Source of the DNA: Linnemannia hyalina
Taxonomy: Eukaryota; Mortierellomycota; Mortierellomycetes; Mortierellales; Mortierellaceae
Direction of reading: 5' to 3'
Assembly (NCBI GenBank): GCA_019671135.1
Contig: JAHRHY010000015.1
Coordinates: 1,116,001-1,180,000, forward strand
DNA: 64,000 nt
The notes beneath the pieces are model-generated. The model was not told where the DNA came from and searched no databases. It saw nothing but the letters and a program-made list of their open reading frames with translations. How positions within the stretch are numbered: position 1 is the first letter of the stretch; every line of letters starts with the position of its first letter. The position numbers were made by a program, and so were the translations under genes. Below are positions 1-10,030 of the stretch, in pieces.

Positions 1-2
1 TG

Positions 3-125
3 GCGTTCTTGCCATTGATGATGACCTCGGTCTATGCGGCTGTAGGGGTTGTCTATGGCTGGTTGCTGTACTCTGCTACTTATTTCTCCTCAAGCAAGGC
101 GCTCGATAAGAAGAAGACGCGTTAA
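3..125 (+). CDS. C-terminal end of an ER-type membrane protein (partial)
   Basis: The last 40 codons of a gene that begins outside the window, read in frame 3 and ending in TAA at 123-125. The peptide is hydrophobic (about residues 1-27, rich in V, G, Y, L), which looks like one last membrane segment. A short polar tail ending K-K-T-R follows. Lysines at -3 and -4 fit the dilysine (KKxx) COPI retrieval signal of type I ER membrane proteins. That signal is established for the motif; that this protein uses it is inferred. The family cannot be named from this fragment. The reading frame and stop are clear, but an upstream splice site cannot be excluded. Confidence 0.5.
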   Translation, partial: AFLPLMMTSVYAAVGVVYGWLLYSATYFSSSKALDKKKTR

Positions 126-599
126 TGATTATTGATGACACCTATTAAAAATATTATTGCCTATTTTCAGCGGGTGTTGAGAGAGAAGGGAAGTTTAAAG
201 AACAGAGGCATGTGTACAGTTGTGGTGATCACAAGTGGAGTTGCACCCAACCCACCCCCTTTTTTTTCTTTCTCGCGTGCGAATTGCATGTCAGTGCTAG
301 TGTGGTCTGAACCCCTGCACTTGCTCTTTCTCCCTTCGCCACCTCTCTCCTCGCACTATTTTCCTTCTTTTTTCTCACTCTCTCTGCTTCTACTTCTCTT
401 CTTCACATTTCCACTTCTTTCAACACCCCACACCGTCTTTTCTTCGCATCACTCATTCACCCACAAGTTTCGTCACCAAGGAAAGCGCATTCACCTCACC
501 TCAACAGCAACCAAAAAATCGTCGAGCAACTTTGCCAGGCCCTGACCCTCCTCATTGCGACACCCTCCCCTCACTCGAAGCAGGAACCAACAGAACACA
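126..599. promoter_or_regulatory. Pyrimidine-rich 5' region of the SIKE-like gene
   Basis: No supported gene. Positions about 255-430 are strongly CT-rich on the plus strand, typical of promoter and 5' UTR sequence in this window. An open frame runs through it only because the sequence has few stops. The start codon of the next gene is at 600, after an A-rich context (AACAGAACACAATG). Confidence 0.4.
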
Positions 600-2185
600 A
601 TGACGGTTGACGACAATGAGATGCAGCGGCTATGGAAACTGACGAATGAGCTCACAGCACAGCTGGTATTTAACAGGACTGCGACTCTGGAACTGAAGCA
701 GCAACTTGCCGAACTTCAAGCCCAGACGTCCTGTCTCTCTCCAGCTCATAGTTCGCGCCAGAACGATTTGCAGGACAGTCCAGGTACCAAAAACCCTGAC
801 CCCTCGCTTACTGACTGTTAATGGGCATTGTATTGTCTAGCTAAATATGCCACCTTTATCTTTTGCTAACAAGGTTATCCACTCTTTTCGTTTTTCTCTC
901 TCTATGTGCTATTGTTTTGGGGGGGTGAAACAAACAAAAGAGTCGTCGTCGGACTATGCGCTTCGGATAGCGAACGAGAGGTTGAGGGAGGAGAACCTGC
1001 AGCTGCAGGAGCAGGTCAATGAGTATGAGCGTTGGATGGGATACATCATGACCAAGTTCCGTCTTCAGAATGTGAGTCTCCCGGTTTTTGCAATTGAACC
1101 AAAACTCGATAGGGTGAAACAGGAGAGTGTGGTCGACACCTAAACTAACGGTACTTTTATATCTATTGATGATGTAGCTGGCCATGGCGCAGACGAGGAA
1201 GGAATCGATGCAGGAAGCAAGCAAGATGACAGAACAGGGTAATGAGACTGCATACCGCCTTCAGGAAGAAAACTCGGCCCTGCAATCCCGACTCGCTGAT
1301 TTGGGGAGTGTTGCGCGGAAGGCGATTCATGAGGATTATTACACGACAGAGTCCTTGATCGAGTCACTCGAGACGGAGAATAGGAGTCTGAGAGAGATGC
1401 TGGGCGTTGCAGAAGGTGGGAGAGGGCCTGTTTCGGGGCGGCTGGATTTCTTTGTGGGGAACCATGGGCTGCAGGATGAGGAGGAGTATGATGAAGGGCT
1501 GAGGAATAATAGGGGGAGTAGGGTGTCGTTCCCGAGTACTTCGGGGTCGGTTGTTGCATCGAGTGAGAGTGATCGTGAACTACCACCGCAGCCACAACAA
1601 CTAGGACAACTGCATCCGTTGACGAGGCGTACGGGATCTGACTCTGGAGTAGGTGCTGGTGTTGGCAGACAGCCCCTTTCGCCCACTGCTGCTATGCGTA
1701 GCAGTAGCAGTAATAGTATCACGCACGGCTCAGGACCTGGACCGCTTACGGTGCAAACAGGACTTCGCTCGCCCACAACTACTCCAACAGCAACCACTAC
1801 ACCCTCATCACTGTCATCACCAATTGCGTCAGCACCCTCACGGTCAGTCTCGAGTCTCTCCTCAGCAACATCACCAACCTCTCCCTCCTGGTCGTCTTCA
1901 ACGAGCGCATCCAGTTCCGCGTTGGCTTCACCCATATTCCAACAGGACCCCTCCCGACGATTGGTTTCGGTTTCCCCACCTCTCGACCCAGCAGACGATG
2001 TTCTTCCTACTGGTGCTCAAGGTGGTGCAAGAGGAGGAAATATGAGGCAGCAGGATGTTTTGGGAACTGCACCGACCGCTACTTCACCGTTGGTGGCAGT
2101 GGTAGCAGGGCAGCAAAAGAACCAGAGGGGCAAAATGACGATTAATACGAAACTGGGTGGGCACTCTGCTGGGAGGAGTCTTTAG
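600..2185 (+). CDS. SIKE/FGFR1OP2 family coiled-coil protein (STRIPAK-associated)
   Basis: Exons 600-783, 941-1071 and 1178-2185 join in frame to give about 440 aa. Introns have GTACCA and GTGAGT donors; a CTAAC branch site lies at about 1144. Residues 1-45 are a heptad-rich helix. Exon 2 and early exon 3 hold the family core: E-rich helix, then WMGYIMTKFRLQN, and later SVARKAIHEDYYTTESLIESLETENRSLREML split over the same exon. These line up with human FGFR1OP2 blocks LIMSKYREQM, VMRKAIE and ENKGLREIL. Animal SIKE and FGFR1OP2 are small subunits of STRIPAK, the PP2A phosphatase-kinase complex. The C-terminal half is Ser/Pro/Thr-rich, low-complexity and not seen in the animal proteins. The N-terminal methionine at 600 starts the coiled coil directly. 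The gene converges on the next one, leaving 158 bp. Confidence 0.8.
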
Positions 2186-2343
2186 ATTTGATTGTCAAGT
2201 AGTTTGTTAATTAAACGTGGTATGTGTGTGCATCCTGCATGCATGCATCGCCTTTTTTTATGTGATGGAGCAATATGGCGATTAATTATTTATTTTGAAC
2301 CATACTCACCCATCGCGCTCGTCTCCTCCATGCCTATCGGCCA

Positions 2344-3607
2344 CTATTGGATCCGTCGAAGCACCCAGGAGTCAACAAGTACCTGTTCTTTCTTCTCCTT
2401 CTTCTTGTCCTTCTTATCCTGCGTCTGGGTCTTCCCTCCAACAGCATCCCGATCCATCGCCTCCCTGCACAGCTTGTACCCGTGCAACCGCATGTTCTCC
2501 AATGCTTGGATGATCACCATCGAAACCTCGATGGTATTCTCGGCTCCCCATGTCTGGAACGGGCATGATGTCAATGTGTACTCGTGCATACCCTTGTTGT
2601 CGCTTTCCTTCTCGATTCTGAGTATCATGGAACAAAATGCGAGAAAAAGGTTAGTAATCTGCTCACAACCATTGTTTTGGCTCTTTTTGCTTTTTTTGCT
2701 CTTTGAGGTTGGGGTATATACTCCGCACAAGAGCAAAAAAAAAAAAAAGAAGCATAAAAATGAAAATGAAAACTTACCCTTGCGTCCAATGCCTGAGGAT
2801 GGCGAGACGAAGTGCTGTGAGGATAACAACAGGAACCTCGGTCGGCACCCGGATAGTATCGTACCCGGAGAGCTCGACCGTAAACGACTCCACACCCCCC
2901 GCTGTCGCCGCTACCGAGACTTGGAACATCATATCCTCCGCGTTCTTGTATCCAGACACATCACCAACAAGAGTCATCTGGTCTGCATCTTTCTCTTGCG
3001 CCGCCACCTGCTGGTGGTGGTACTGGGACGACAACCATGGACCGGGATTTCCATCCATCCCCTGCACTTGTTGCTGCTGCTGATATTGATGCTGCTGGCG
3101 GTACTGATACTGCTGGTGGTGCTGGGACGACAACCATGGGCGGGCCTGGAAACCACCCGTCCACTCAAAGAATAACGAGTCGTTCTCCTCCCTAATCCGG
3201 CTCACATTCGAAGCCAGGACCAACGACCACCCAACCTTCTCCATAGTCCTCTTCAACGCCAGAACTAAATTCGTCGATGTAAGTAACGGACCAGTCTTTG
3301 GGCTCGGGGCCCACGGTTTGCCTCTAACCCTGAACTCATAAGTCCCACAGTAAATCTTGCTAATTTCCTGTTGGATAGGTTGCTTCCAGGTGTCAACAAT
3401 CGTCTGACGGAGTAAAGGGATGAGGGAGGGGGGAGCATTGATGAGCCGGATCTTGTCGTTGTCGTGGAGGTGGATACAGCAGATAGTTGTTGGGGCTGGG
3501 TATTGAAGTTGTTGTTGACGTTGGGCACGGGTTTGGGTGGGTGGTTTGGGTGCGCCCGAGTTTGACTGGTTGAACATTGCCTGTGCTATGTCGTATGAGA
3601 ATGACAT
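2344..3607 (-). CDS. Gln-rich conserved-looking hypothetical protein, two exons
   Basis: Exon 1 runs 3607-2778 and exon 2 2617-2344 (minus strand), giving about 367 aa. The donor is GGTAAG and the acceptor ACTCAG; the joined glycine codon keeps the frame. I do not recognise the family. An ordered N-terminal part (residues about 35-160) has basic and aromatic motifs such as CGTYEFRVRGKPW. A Gln/His/Tyr-rich middle follows, in which PWLSSQ-HHQQ occurs twice. The C-terminal ordered part contains FTVELSGYDTIRVP and PFQTWGAENTIEVSMVII, and a Lys-rich stretch (KKDKKKEKKE) precedes the end. The two ordered parts flanking a low-complexity linker suggest a soluble two-part protein. The start at 3607 is preferred because the longer upstream frame is CT-rich, low-complexity sequence. 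Confidence 0.6.
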
Positions 3608-4955
3608 TGTGAAATAGTGTTGTTGGGGGGGAGGGGGAGGAAGAGTCGATTTGGGGGTTTTTTTGCGTGCAGATGGAGTTGAGAAGTTGAAGAGAAAGAG
3701 GTGGATATTAGTTGTCGGTGAGAAAAGGGCGGAAGGGTGGGTATTTATATGAAAGTGAAAGAGAGAAAAAGGATTGAAAACCCTTTTCTCTTTTCCACGC
3801 CTCTCTCCTCCTTCCTTTCCATCGTTCCTTCCCACAATTCGCTTGTATTTACTTTTTGCCTCCTGCATCATCCTGTTTTGGTGCTCTGTGCTCAACCAAC
3901 ACCGATAAACCTTAGCATTGTACAAATCAAACATCACACATTTTGAGTTTGCGGTACCTGAACTATCAAAACGGAGGCGTTATTCACTTACACACACATC
4001 TTCATCGGTAGCCGTCATCGTGCAAAAGTCTTTGGGGTGTTCATTTTTCCTCTTTTGAATGACCTTGCAAAAGTACAATTGGCATGTCGGTTTGGAGTTA
4101 GAAAAGGCTACACTTTTTGTCTCTCTTTGTTGTTGTTGGTTGTTTGTTGGTGTCCGATCTCTTTTCTTGCAACCTCAACTTCCATGAACTTGATGCACAT
4201 GGACTTCTACAACAACAACAACAACAATACAAATCACATGCTCTTTTCTCCAACAAACGTACTCTTCTCTTCTCCTTTTTGTTACACAGACACAAACATC
4301 CACACCACACATCAACAAACACCGCAAAAACAATTCATTATCTACTACTAATAGTCGGCACCATGACCTTCACCAGTAACACCGCCACCACCATGATAAT
4401 TTTGTTCACATCTCGAACAGATCAAAAGTTTCTTTTCAGTCTACACAACAACGTACCCCTGCAATTTCTCTTGCGCCATTCAACAATACATCGAACGATG
4501 ACAGTGATATGGAATTGTACATGTTGGTTGCACTGTATCCAGGCATGCGACCATAATTACAGTATCTATAATACCTCGATCGTGAAGCGCGCATGATATA
4601 AATGGCTATAGATTCATTTGAGTGTGACCAGCATGCGGAAGTGCATGGATCGAGTTGTTTTCGGTCGAGCATTGACAAGTAGATAGTGTCGCGTTTCCTT
4701 TTCTCATAATGCATTACGTTTTTTTTTCCTGTTTTTGTGTTTATGATGTACTTATCGTATTTCATGTCTGTGTGTGTGGTGTGTGTATTGACTTTCCTGT
4801 TGTTCGATTGGGGACGCATAGCACTTGATTGCATACAATGTTACACGACTAATAGACAGGACGCGACGCATTTGTATCTTTTCGCTGAGGACTTGTCGGA
4901 CGGCTCATAAACATCGTACAAGATGGGAAACCCACTTCATGTCTAACGTGATGAT
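3608..4955. other. Intergenic, no supported gene
   Basis: Promoter side of the Gln-rich gene (3608-3950, CT/AG-biased) followed by AT-rich sequence with short CAA runs near 4210-4230. Open frames here have no domain, start context or splice pattern that I can defend. Confidence 0.5.
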
Positions 4956-4980
4956 GACGTTTATTTTCTCGAAGATAAAA

Positions 4981-5042
4981 AGAAAAAAGAAAAAATGAAA
5001 AAAAGAAAAAAACGAAAAAAACGAAAAAAAAGAAAAAAAAAG
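4981..5042. repeat. A/G simple repeat (A5-7 G units)
   Basis: Repeated runs of A separated by G or CG on the plus strand. The tract lies only in the left arm of the foldback, at the point where the right arm continues without it, so it arose by expansion or insertion after the arms formed. Confidence 0.8.
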
Positions 5043-5161
5043 GTGGAGTACGTAGAACCTGCTCATCTTTTCGCTAGAACTTTTTCGCGAGCTCTCTCGG
5101 TATTCATTCCTTTTAAAGACCGCAAGAACAACACTTTCCTTCCCCAACCCGACCTCGGCTC

Positions 5162-5770
5162 GATGGTGACCAGGTTGGTTCAGCAGGTTGACTCTTTCAC
5201 ACAAGAGATCACAGTCCTTCGTTCCCAGCAGCTCCAGTCCACAAGATCTACTGATTCCACCCTCAATCGTCAAAACGACTTCTTTGCCTTTCAGCCTTCA
5301 GGGCAGCTCCTCGAGCCTGGTACTTGTCACAGTGGCGACGACGGTGTATCCACATGTGCCTTCCTCGAGTCGCTCTTCTTGTCACCACTCTCTGCTGACG
5401 AGAAGAAAGCTGTGGCAGCTTCCAGCCACTCCATGTTGGGCGTGGACCACTCCCCTCCCCAGGTTCCAGAAGGCGTCACTTTCCAAGGCGACCAAAGACT
5501 GTGGGACTCACAGCTTCGTGACATCCAGTATCACGCGGGCCAGACCATCAAATGGCTCGACTATTACATGCATACCCAAGCACAAGTTCCCTCCAACAGT
5601 TCCGATCCGTCCCAGCTTTCTTTTTTTGGTCACTTTTCGCCGGAACTATGTCGATTTCATCACGTCCATCTCCCAGACGAGACTCAACAACCTCGTCAAG
5701 TTCGACCGAATTTCGTGCAAGCCCCCCGCCCCCGTTCAACCCTGCCTCCGCTCCTCAGCCCATTGACTCG
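5162..5770 (+). pseudogene. Gag-like retroelement fragment, left arm copy (frameshifted)
   Basis: Begins with ATG at 5163 and a short heptad-like helix (LVQQVDSFTQEITVLRSQQ). An acidic/hydrophobic block follows, then LRDIQYHAGQTIKWLDYYMH. After a T7 tract near 5620 the sensible reading moves to another frame, giving RRNYVDFITSISQTRLNNL. The pattern of a helix with 'DIQ...LDYYMH' followed by '...TRLNNL' resembles the gag-like first ORF of DIRS-type tyrosine-recombinase retroelements. This is recalled by eye only and is not secure. No reverse transcriptase or recombinase is present. The fragment stops in the loop of the foldback. The frame break and the missing pol region make it a relic. Confidence 0.4.
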
Positions 5771-5830
5771 GCTGTTATGTGGGACACTCTGGCCAGTCTG
5801 AGACCAAGTCAAACACGTCTAGGGCGAACA

Positions 5831-6863
5831 AGAGTCTGTCTGAGAGATGGACGAGATGAAATCGACATAGTTCCGGCGAAAAGTGACCAAAAAAAGAAAG
5901 CTGGGATGGATCGGAACTGTTGGAGGGAACTTGTGCTTGGGTATGCATGTAATAGTCGAGCCATTTGATGGTCTGGCCCGCGTGATACTGGATGTCACGA
6001 AGCTGTGAGTCCCACAGTCTTTGGTCGCCTTGGAAAGTGACGCCTTCTGGAACCTGGGGAGGGGAGTGGTCCACGCCCAACATGGAGTGGCTGGAAGCTG
6101 CCACAGCTTTCTTCTCGTCAGCAGAGAGTGGTGACAAGAAGAGCGACTCGAGGAAGGCACATGGAGGCCTTTCAAGTCCAAATTGTAATATAGTATATGT
6201 TACATCTCTGCAGACCTTGACAATATCTACAGCGACCATTAAAGGAGAGTGTATGTATAATATCCACCATGTAAAACAACCACAGTAACATCCCTTGCAT
6301 AACTATCCTACTAAATACCAACCTATTCTCCAAACAACAAAGTCTTCTTATTTTTCGCACACCAATCTCTTGAATGTGCCCATCTACTATTAAACTGTAA
6401 TCCTCACTGCAAGATTAAGGGGAGTACTTCTTGTATGTGATCATCTAAAGCACCTGTACCCTCAACTGTATTTTTGTCGTGAAATACAGGGGAGAGATTA
6501 CATTTTAAAAAAACATGTGCTATCTATTGCTATTTTATCTCATGTTCTATTGCCGACTTTAAAGAGATACATCAGCTATGGAAGTCAACACTGTATTCCT
6601 TGGGCTTTGGATATTTTGTATATGCCTTGTTATCTCCTTTGCACATGGAGAGGCCGCCATGTGGATACACCGTCGTCGCCACTGTGACAAGTACCAGGCT
6701 CGAGGAGCTGCCCTGAAGGCTGAAAGGCAAAGAAGTCGTTTTGACGATTGAGGGTGGAATCAGTAGATCTTGTGGACTGGAGCTGCTGGGAACGAAGGAC
6801 TGTGATCTCTTGTGTGAAAGAGTCAACCTGCTGAACCAACCTGGTCACCATCGAGCCGAGGTC
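5831..6863 (-). pseudogene. Gag-like fragment, right arm copy, split by an insertion
   Basis: Minus-strand copy of the left-arm fragment. The N-terminal part (MVTRLVQQVDSF...) lies at about 6863-6658. The rest (FLESLFLSPLSADEKKA... to LDYYMH) is at 6163-5831. The 494-bp segment 6164-6657 interrupts the reading frame. Over the shared part the predicted peptide is the same as the left copy until just before the loop, where the two end differently (RFHHVHLPDE versus RFHLVHLSDR). Confidence 0.5.
6164..6657. mobile_element. MITE-like 494-bp insertion with CATG duplication
   Basis: The uninterrupted left arm gives the empty site: its CATG at 5353-5356 occurs once. In the right arm CATG is present on both sides of this segment (6160-6163 and 6658-6661), as expected for a 4-bp target-site duplication. 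The ends are imperfect inverted repeats: GAGGCCTTTCAA at the left, and GCGGCCTCTCCA as the reverse complement of the right end (9 of 12 match). The interior is AT-rich, unlike the arms, and has no coding frame of note. Non-autonomous DNA elements of this size and form are common in fungi. No matching autonomous element is in the window. Confidence 0.55.
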
Positions 6864-6977
6864 GGGTTGGGGAAAGGAAGTGTTGTTCTTGGGGTCTTTA
6901 AGAGAATAAATACTGAGAGAGCTGGCGGAAAAATCCCAGCGAAAGGATAAGTACTCCGAGAAAATAAAGAGCGTCAC

Positions 6978-7427
6978 AATGAGACAAGGGGAGACTGCTT
7001 TTCATCACCTTGACACGAACATCCGAGACAAACTCATTTTATCATTGATCGAGGGTATGAAGGCAACGCGTTCACTTATCAGGATGGACAAAAATAGATA
7101 TCCCTTCTCTTCCCTTACTTTCTTTTATTCTTCTTTCTTTCGTCTTTCCTTCCTTTCCTTTCATTCTTTCCTTCCTACTTTCCTTCCTCCTTTCCCGCCC
7201 TCCATCCTTTCTTTTCTGAACCCTCATCATACGACCACCTTTCACACCCCAAGGCACCAACTGCTACTGCTGTACAAAACGCAACTCAGCAAAAGACAGC
7301 ACACACACACACACACGCGCTTTTTGGGGCCTGGGGCGCTCAAGAGATATAGTCGCGCAATGTTTTTCTTGTTCTTCGCATCGTATTTCTTTTTTCTTGT
7401 TTCTTTATACTCCTTCAATTGACAAGA
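6978..7427. other. Intergenic, CT-rich with a short (AC)n tract
   Basis: Polypyrimidine sequence at about 7100-7215 and a short AC repeat at about 7300-7316. It separates the foldback from the 3' end of the monooxygenase gene. No gene supported. Confidence 0.5.
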
Positions 7428-9480
7428 TCAAAGAGCAACAGCAGAAATAGTAACCCTTTCTGCCTTTTTCTCTTCCTCCTCCCTCTCCTTCTGAAGACGT
7501 GTCGAGGGCTTCTGGGAGATAACAAGTCCTCTCCCCCGCTGAGGCGCCTGCGGCAAAAAGTTCGACTGAGGCCTGTACGCCGAGTCCTTGACGATCTGTT
7601 TTACCATCACCGACTGTGGCAGCCAGTTCAGGATCATATATCTAAAAATTCGCTCCCACAGCGTCTATCCCCGAAAATAATGAGGTATAAAAAACAACAG
7701 TTGGCAACAATTCATTTTTCAGCGAGATTTGATTTTCTGGTTGAGGAGAAATGGAGATAGACATACATGACCGTAGCTGAGTTTGGCGTTGCGGTGCGAG
7801 TGTGCGTATTGGGCTTTGACATTCTCGAATCGTTGTTCACGGTAGTCTCCTAGGGCGGCTTTGATGTTTTCGTAACTGGTTGGTTTGATGTCGTAGAGGC
7901 AGTTGGCTAGGACTACTGAGTCAATCATTGCATTCACAGCTCCTTGTCCCGTGCTCGGAAGTATCTAACATACATAAGAAAAATAAAGTGAGCGACCTGT
8001 TACTGTTTCTTTTTTTTTCTGTTCCCTTTAAAAAAAAAGGAAAGACGGCGACGTGTGGTGTACCTTGTGTGCAGCTATGAAAAAATGGAAAAGATGAAAA
8101 TATAACGGTTACATCGGCCAGTGGTACATTATTACAAAGATATCACATACAGATGAAAGAAAAACAGAGCACGCTTAACATACCATCGCCAATGAGAACA
8201 GTACGCCCATGAGTCCAAGTCTCAAACAGCATATCCTCAAAGAACACCTTCGAGATCCTCTCTCTGGGCGTAGCATCAACAATATCCCCCAATGGCCCAT
8301 ACGTTGTCTTGAACTCTCTAATTTGATCCAAAATCTTTACATTCGTCTCGGGTGCCCAATCCGACTGACGGAACTGTTCCTCGTCGATATCAGCAAGCTT
8401 CAATTGAATCACAACATTCCAACAGATCCGGTTCCCGGGAATCGTGTACGTCATCCACGCAAAGGGCATCGAGTTATCGCCAATATGGAACGAACATCTC
8501 GAACCTTCCGCCGCCAGATCCTTGTACCGCTCCTCATTCGGATCCAGGGGTAGAGTGGTTCCGACAAAGGACATATACCCCTTGTTCATGTTCTTGGTAT
8601 CCCCTTTGGGGAGCAACCCCTGTTCATCCAGAGTCTTGTAGAGGTGCTTGCGGACACCGCTGTGGGCTCCGTCGGCGCCGACGAGGATATCCCTGTGGAC
8701 GGTGGTGTTGTCGCTGAAGCGGAGCATGACGCCTTCGTGGTTTTGTTGGAACGAGAGGACTTTTTTGGACATGTGGATCTTGTGCGTGGGGATCTTGTTG
8801 AAAAGGAGATTGTACAATTCTGGGCGCGCAAATAACAGTCTCTTGTATCCAGTTCTACACAATAAGAAAAGGAAGACAAGATGATGAGTGGGTTTGTCTC
8901 GTTCCTGACTTGCTGTAGCTTATTGCCAAAAAGGTTTTGTGTCTGAGCAAAAAGAGCATTATTTCTACTTTTATCCGTTTTCACTCACACCTCATCCTGT
9001 ACACAGATGTGGGCAGTCTTTTTCAACTCGGCAGAGTAATACGTCGCATCGTATGCCGGCTTGGAGACTCTCACTAATTCATCAAAGATCCCCATCTGCT
9101 CAAACGAGCAAAGGATATTTCCTATCATCAATCAAGAAGGGAAAAAAAAAGAGAGTCAGCACCAGAATCCATCAGAAAAAATAAAACAAAGAAACATCAA
9201 TGTGCAGGGCAGCCGTACCTGAAAGGGCCATGACACCACCAAGAGGCTTGATCTCAGCGACACGTTCAAAAATCTCGTAGGGGATTCCAGCAGTTTCGAG
9301 TAACAGCCCCAGATAGAGGCCAGCCAGGCCAGCTCCGACGATCAAAACCTTTGGTGACTCGTCCTTGACCAGTGGCGGCAAATCGCTACTCTTGTATCCG
9401 CCTGCGGGGTTGAGTTTGGTCGGCGGGTGAGGAAGGGGAGAGAAGGGAGAGAGGGGAGGTGGTTTCGTCGTGTCCGCCAT
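7428..9480 (-). CDS. FAD-dependent aromatic-type monooxygenase
   Basis: Six exons on the minus strand: 9480-9219, 9121-8989, 8854-8184, 8074-8064, 7964-7767 and 7664-7428. They give about 503 aa, all phases closing. It belongs to the PHBH/UbiH-like flavoprotein monooxygenases. The FAD Rossmann motif VLIVGAGLAGLYLG is at about residues 45-58. The DG motif (LVGADGAHSGVR) and the GD motif (LIGDAAHKILPSTGQGAVNA) are intact. Such enzymes use NAD(P)H and O2 to hydroxylate or epoxidise small molecules; the substrate cannot be read from sequence. The fourth exon is only 11 nt (CTGCACACAAG) and encodes the AHK of the GD motif, so it must be spliced for function. The start at 9480 gives a Pro-rich 40-residue leader. 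No cluster partner genes are adjacent. Confidence 0.9.
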
Positions 9481-10030
9481 TGGTCCGTGAGGTGGTGCGA
9501 TGAGGAGGCGAGGAAGAGTGAAGAAGAGAAGAATGAAGTAGAAACGAGAAAGAGAAAGGAAAACAGAAGAGATGAAAAAGAAAGAAAGGGGATGTGGTGG
9601 GATGAAAAGTAAAGAGCAGAAAAGAAAAATTAACCGCAACCGTTACGAAAAGGGAACATCAATGAGCCATCTACATCCTACCCAATGGTATCAGCATACG
9701 AAAGGAATGAAAAACGAAAAGAATCAAGAGTTACATAGCATTTGTGTCCACTGAAGAACAAAAAGAAGATTCTCTTTTCCGTGAAAAATAAAATCGCTCT
9801 CAATCGCAAAAAAATAGAGTTTCTGTCTCCCATGGCAACTATGAATGGTTGGTCGGTCACTTTCTTACGGCTTTATGTCTAATGAAGCATTGAGGACGAG
9901 GGCTTTGAGATAACAATAAAAGTGCCTACTTTTTTAAATTGGAGTAAGGTAAAGAAATGACAACATGAACGTCTCATCCACAACATTCACTGCCATTCTG
10001 AGCGATCGGATGATCCAACGACTTCTCCTT
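9481..10030. other. Intergenic between monooxygenase promoter and WD40 relic
   Basis: The part next to 9480 is AG-rich (CT-rich on the minus strand), the expected promoter and 5' UTR of the monooxygenase. The rest holds nothing I can support. Confidence 0.4.

Larger units (their letters stand above)
4956..6977. repeat. 2-kb foldback (large inverted repeat)
   Basis: The left arm (about 4956-5684) is the reverse complement of the right arm (5831-6163 plus 6658 to about 6977). The loop is 5685-5830, 146 bp. From about 5140 to 5684 the arms are almost identical, with only a few differences seen (for example GATCCGTCCC versus GATCCATCCC). They diverge outwards: the outermost matching block (TTATTTTCTCGAAG versus TTATTTTCTCGGAG) is imperfect. 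Two insertions break the symmetry: an A/G simple repeat in the left arm (about 4981-5042) and a 494-bp segment in the right arm (6164-6657). Both arms carry the same gag-like coding fragment. Confidence 0.85.

Noticed and set aside
132..545. 137-codon open frame before the SIKE-like gene
   Set aside because: It is CT-rich low-complexity sequence in the position of a promoter/5' UTR, with no domain.
4995..5801. 268-codon frame running through the A/G repeat into the gag-like sequence
   Set aside because: Its first part only translates the simple repeat. The plausible start of the gag-like part is the ATG at 5163, and the frame breaks near the T7 tract.
6164..6657. Solo LTR
   Set aside because: The ends are not TG...CA and they form imperfect inverted repeats, which fits a DNA element better.
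4956..6977. Foldback as a plain assembly artefact
   Set aside because: The arms differ outwards and each carries its own insertion, which a chimeric read would not produce. It is still listed as an alternative to test.
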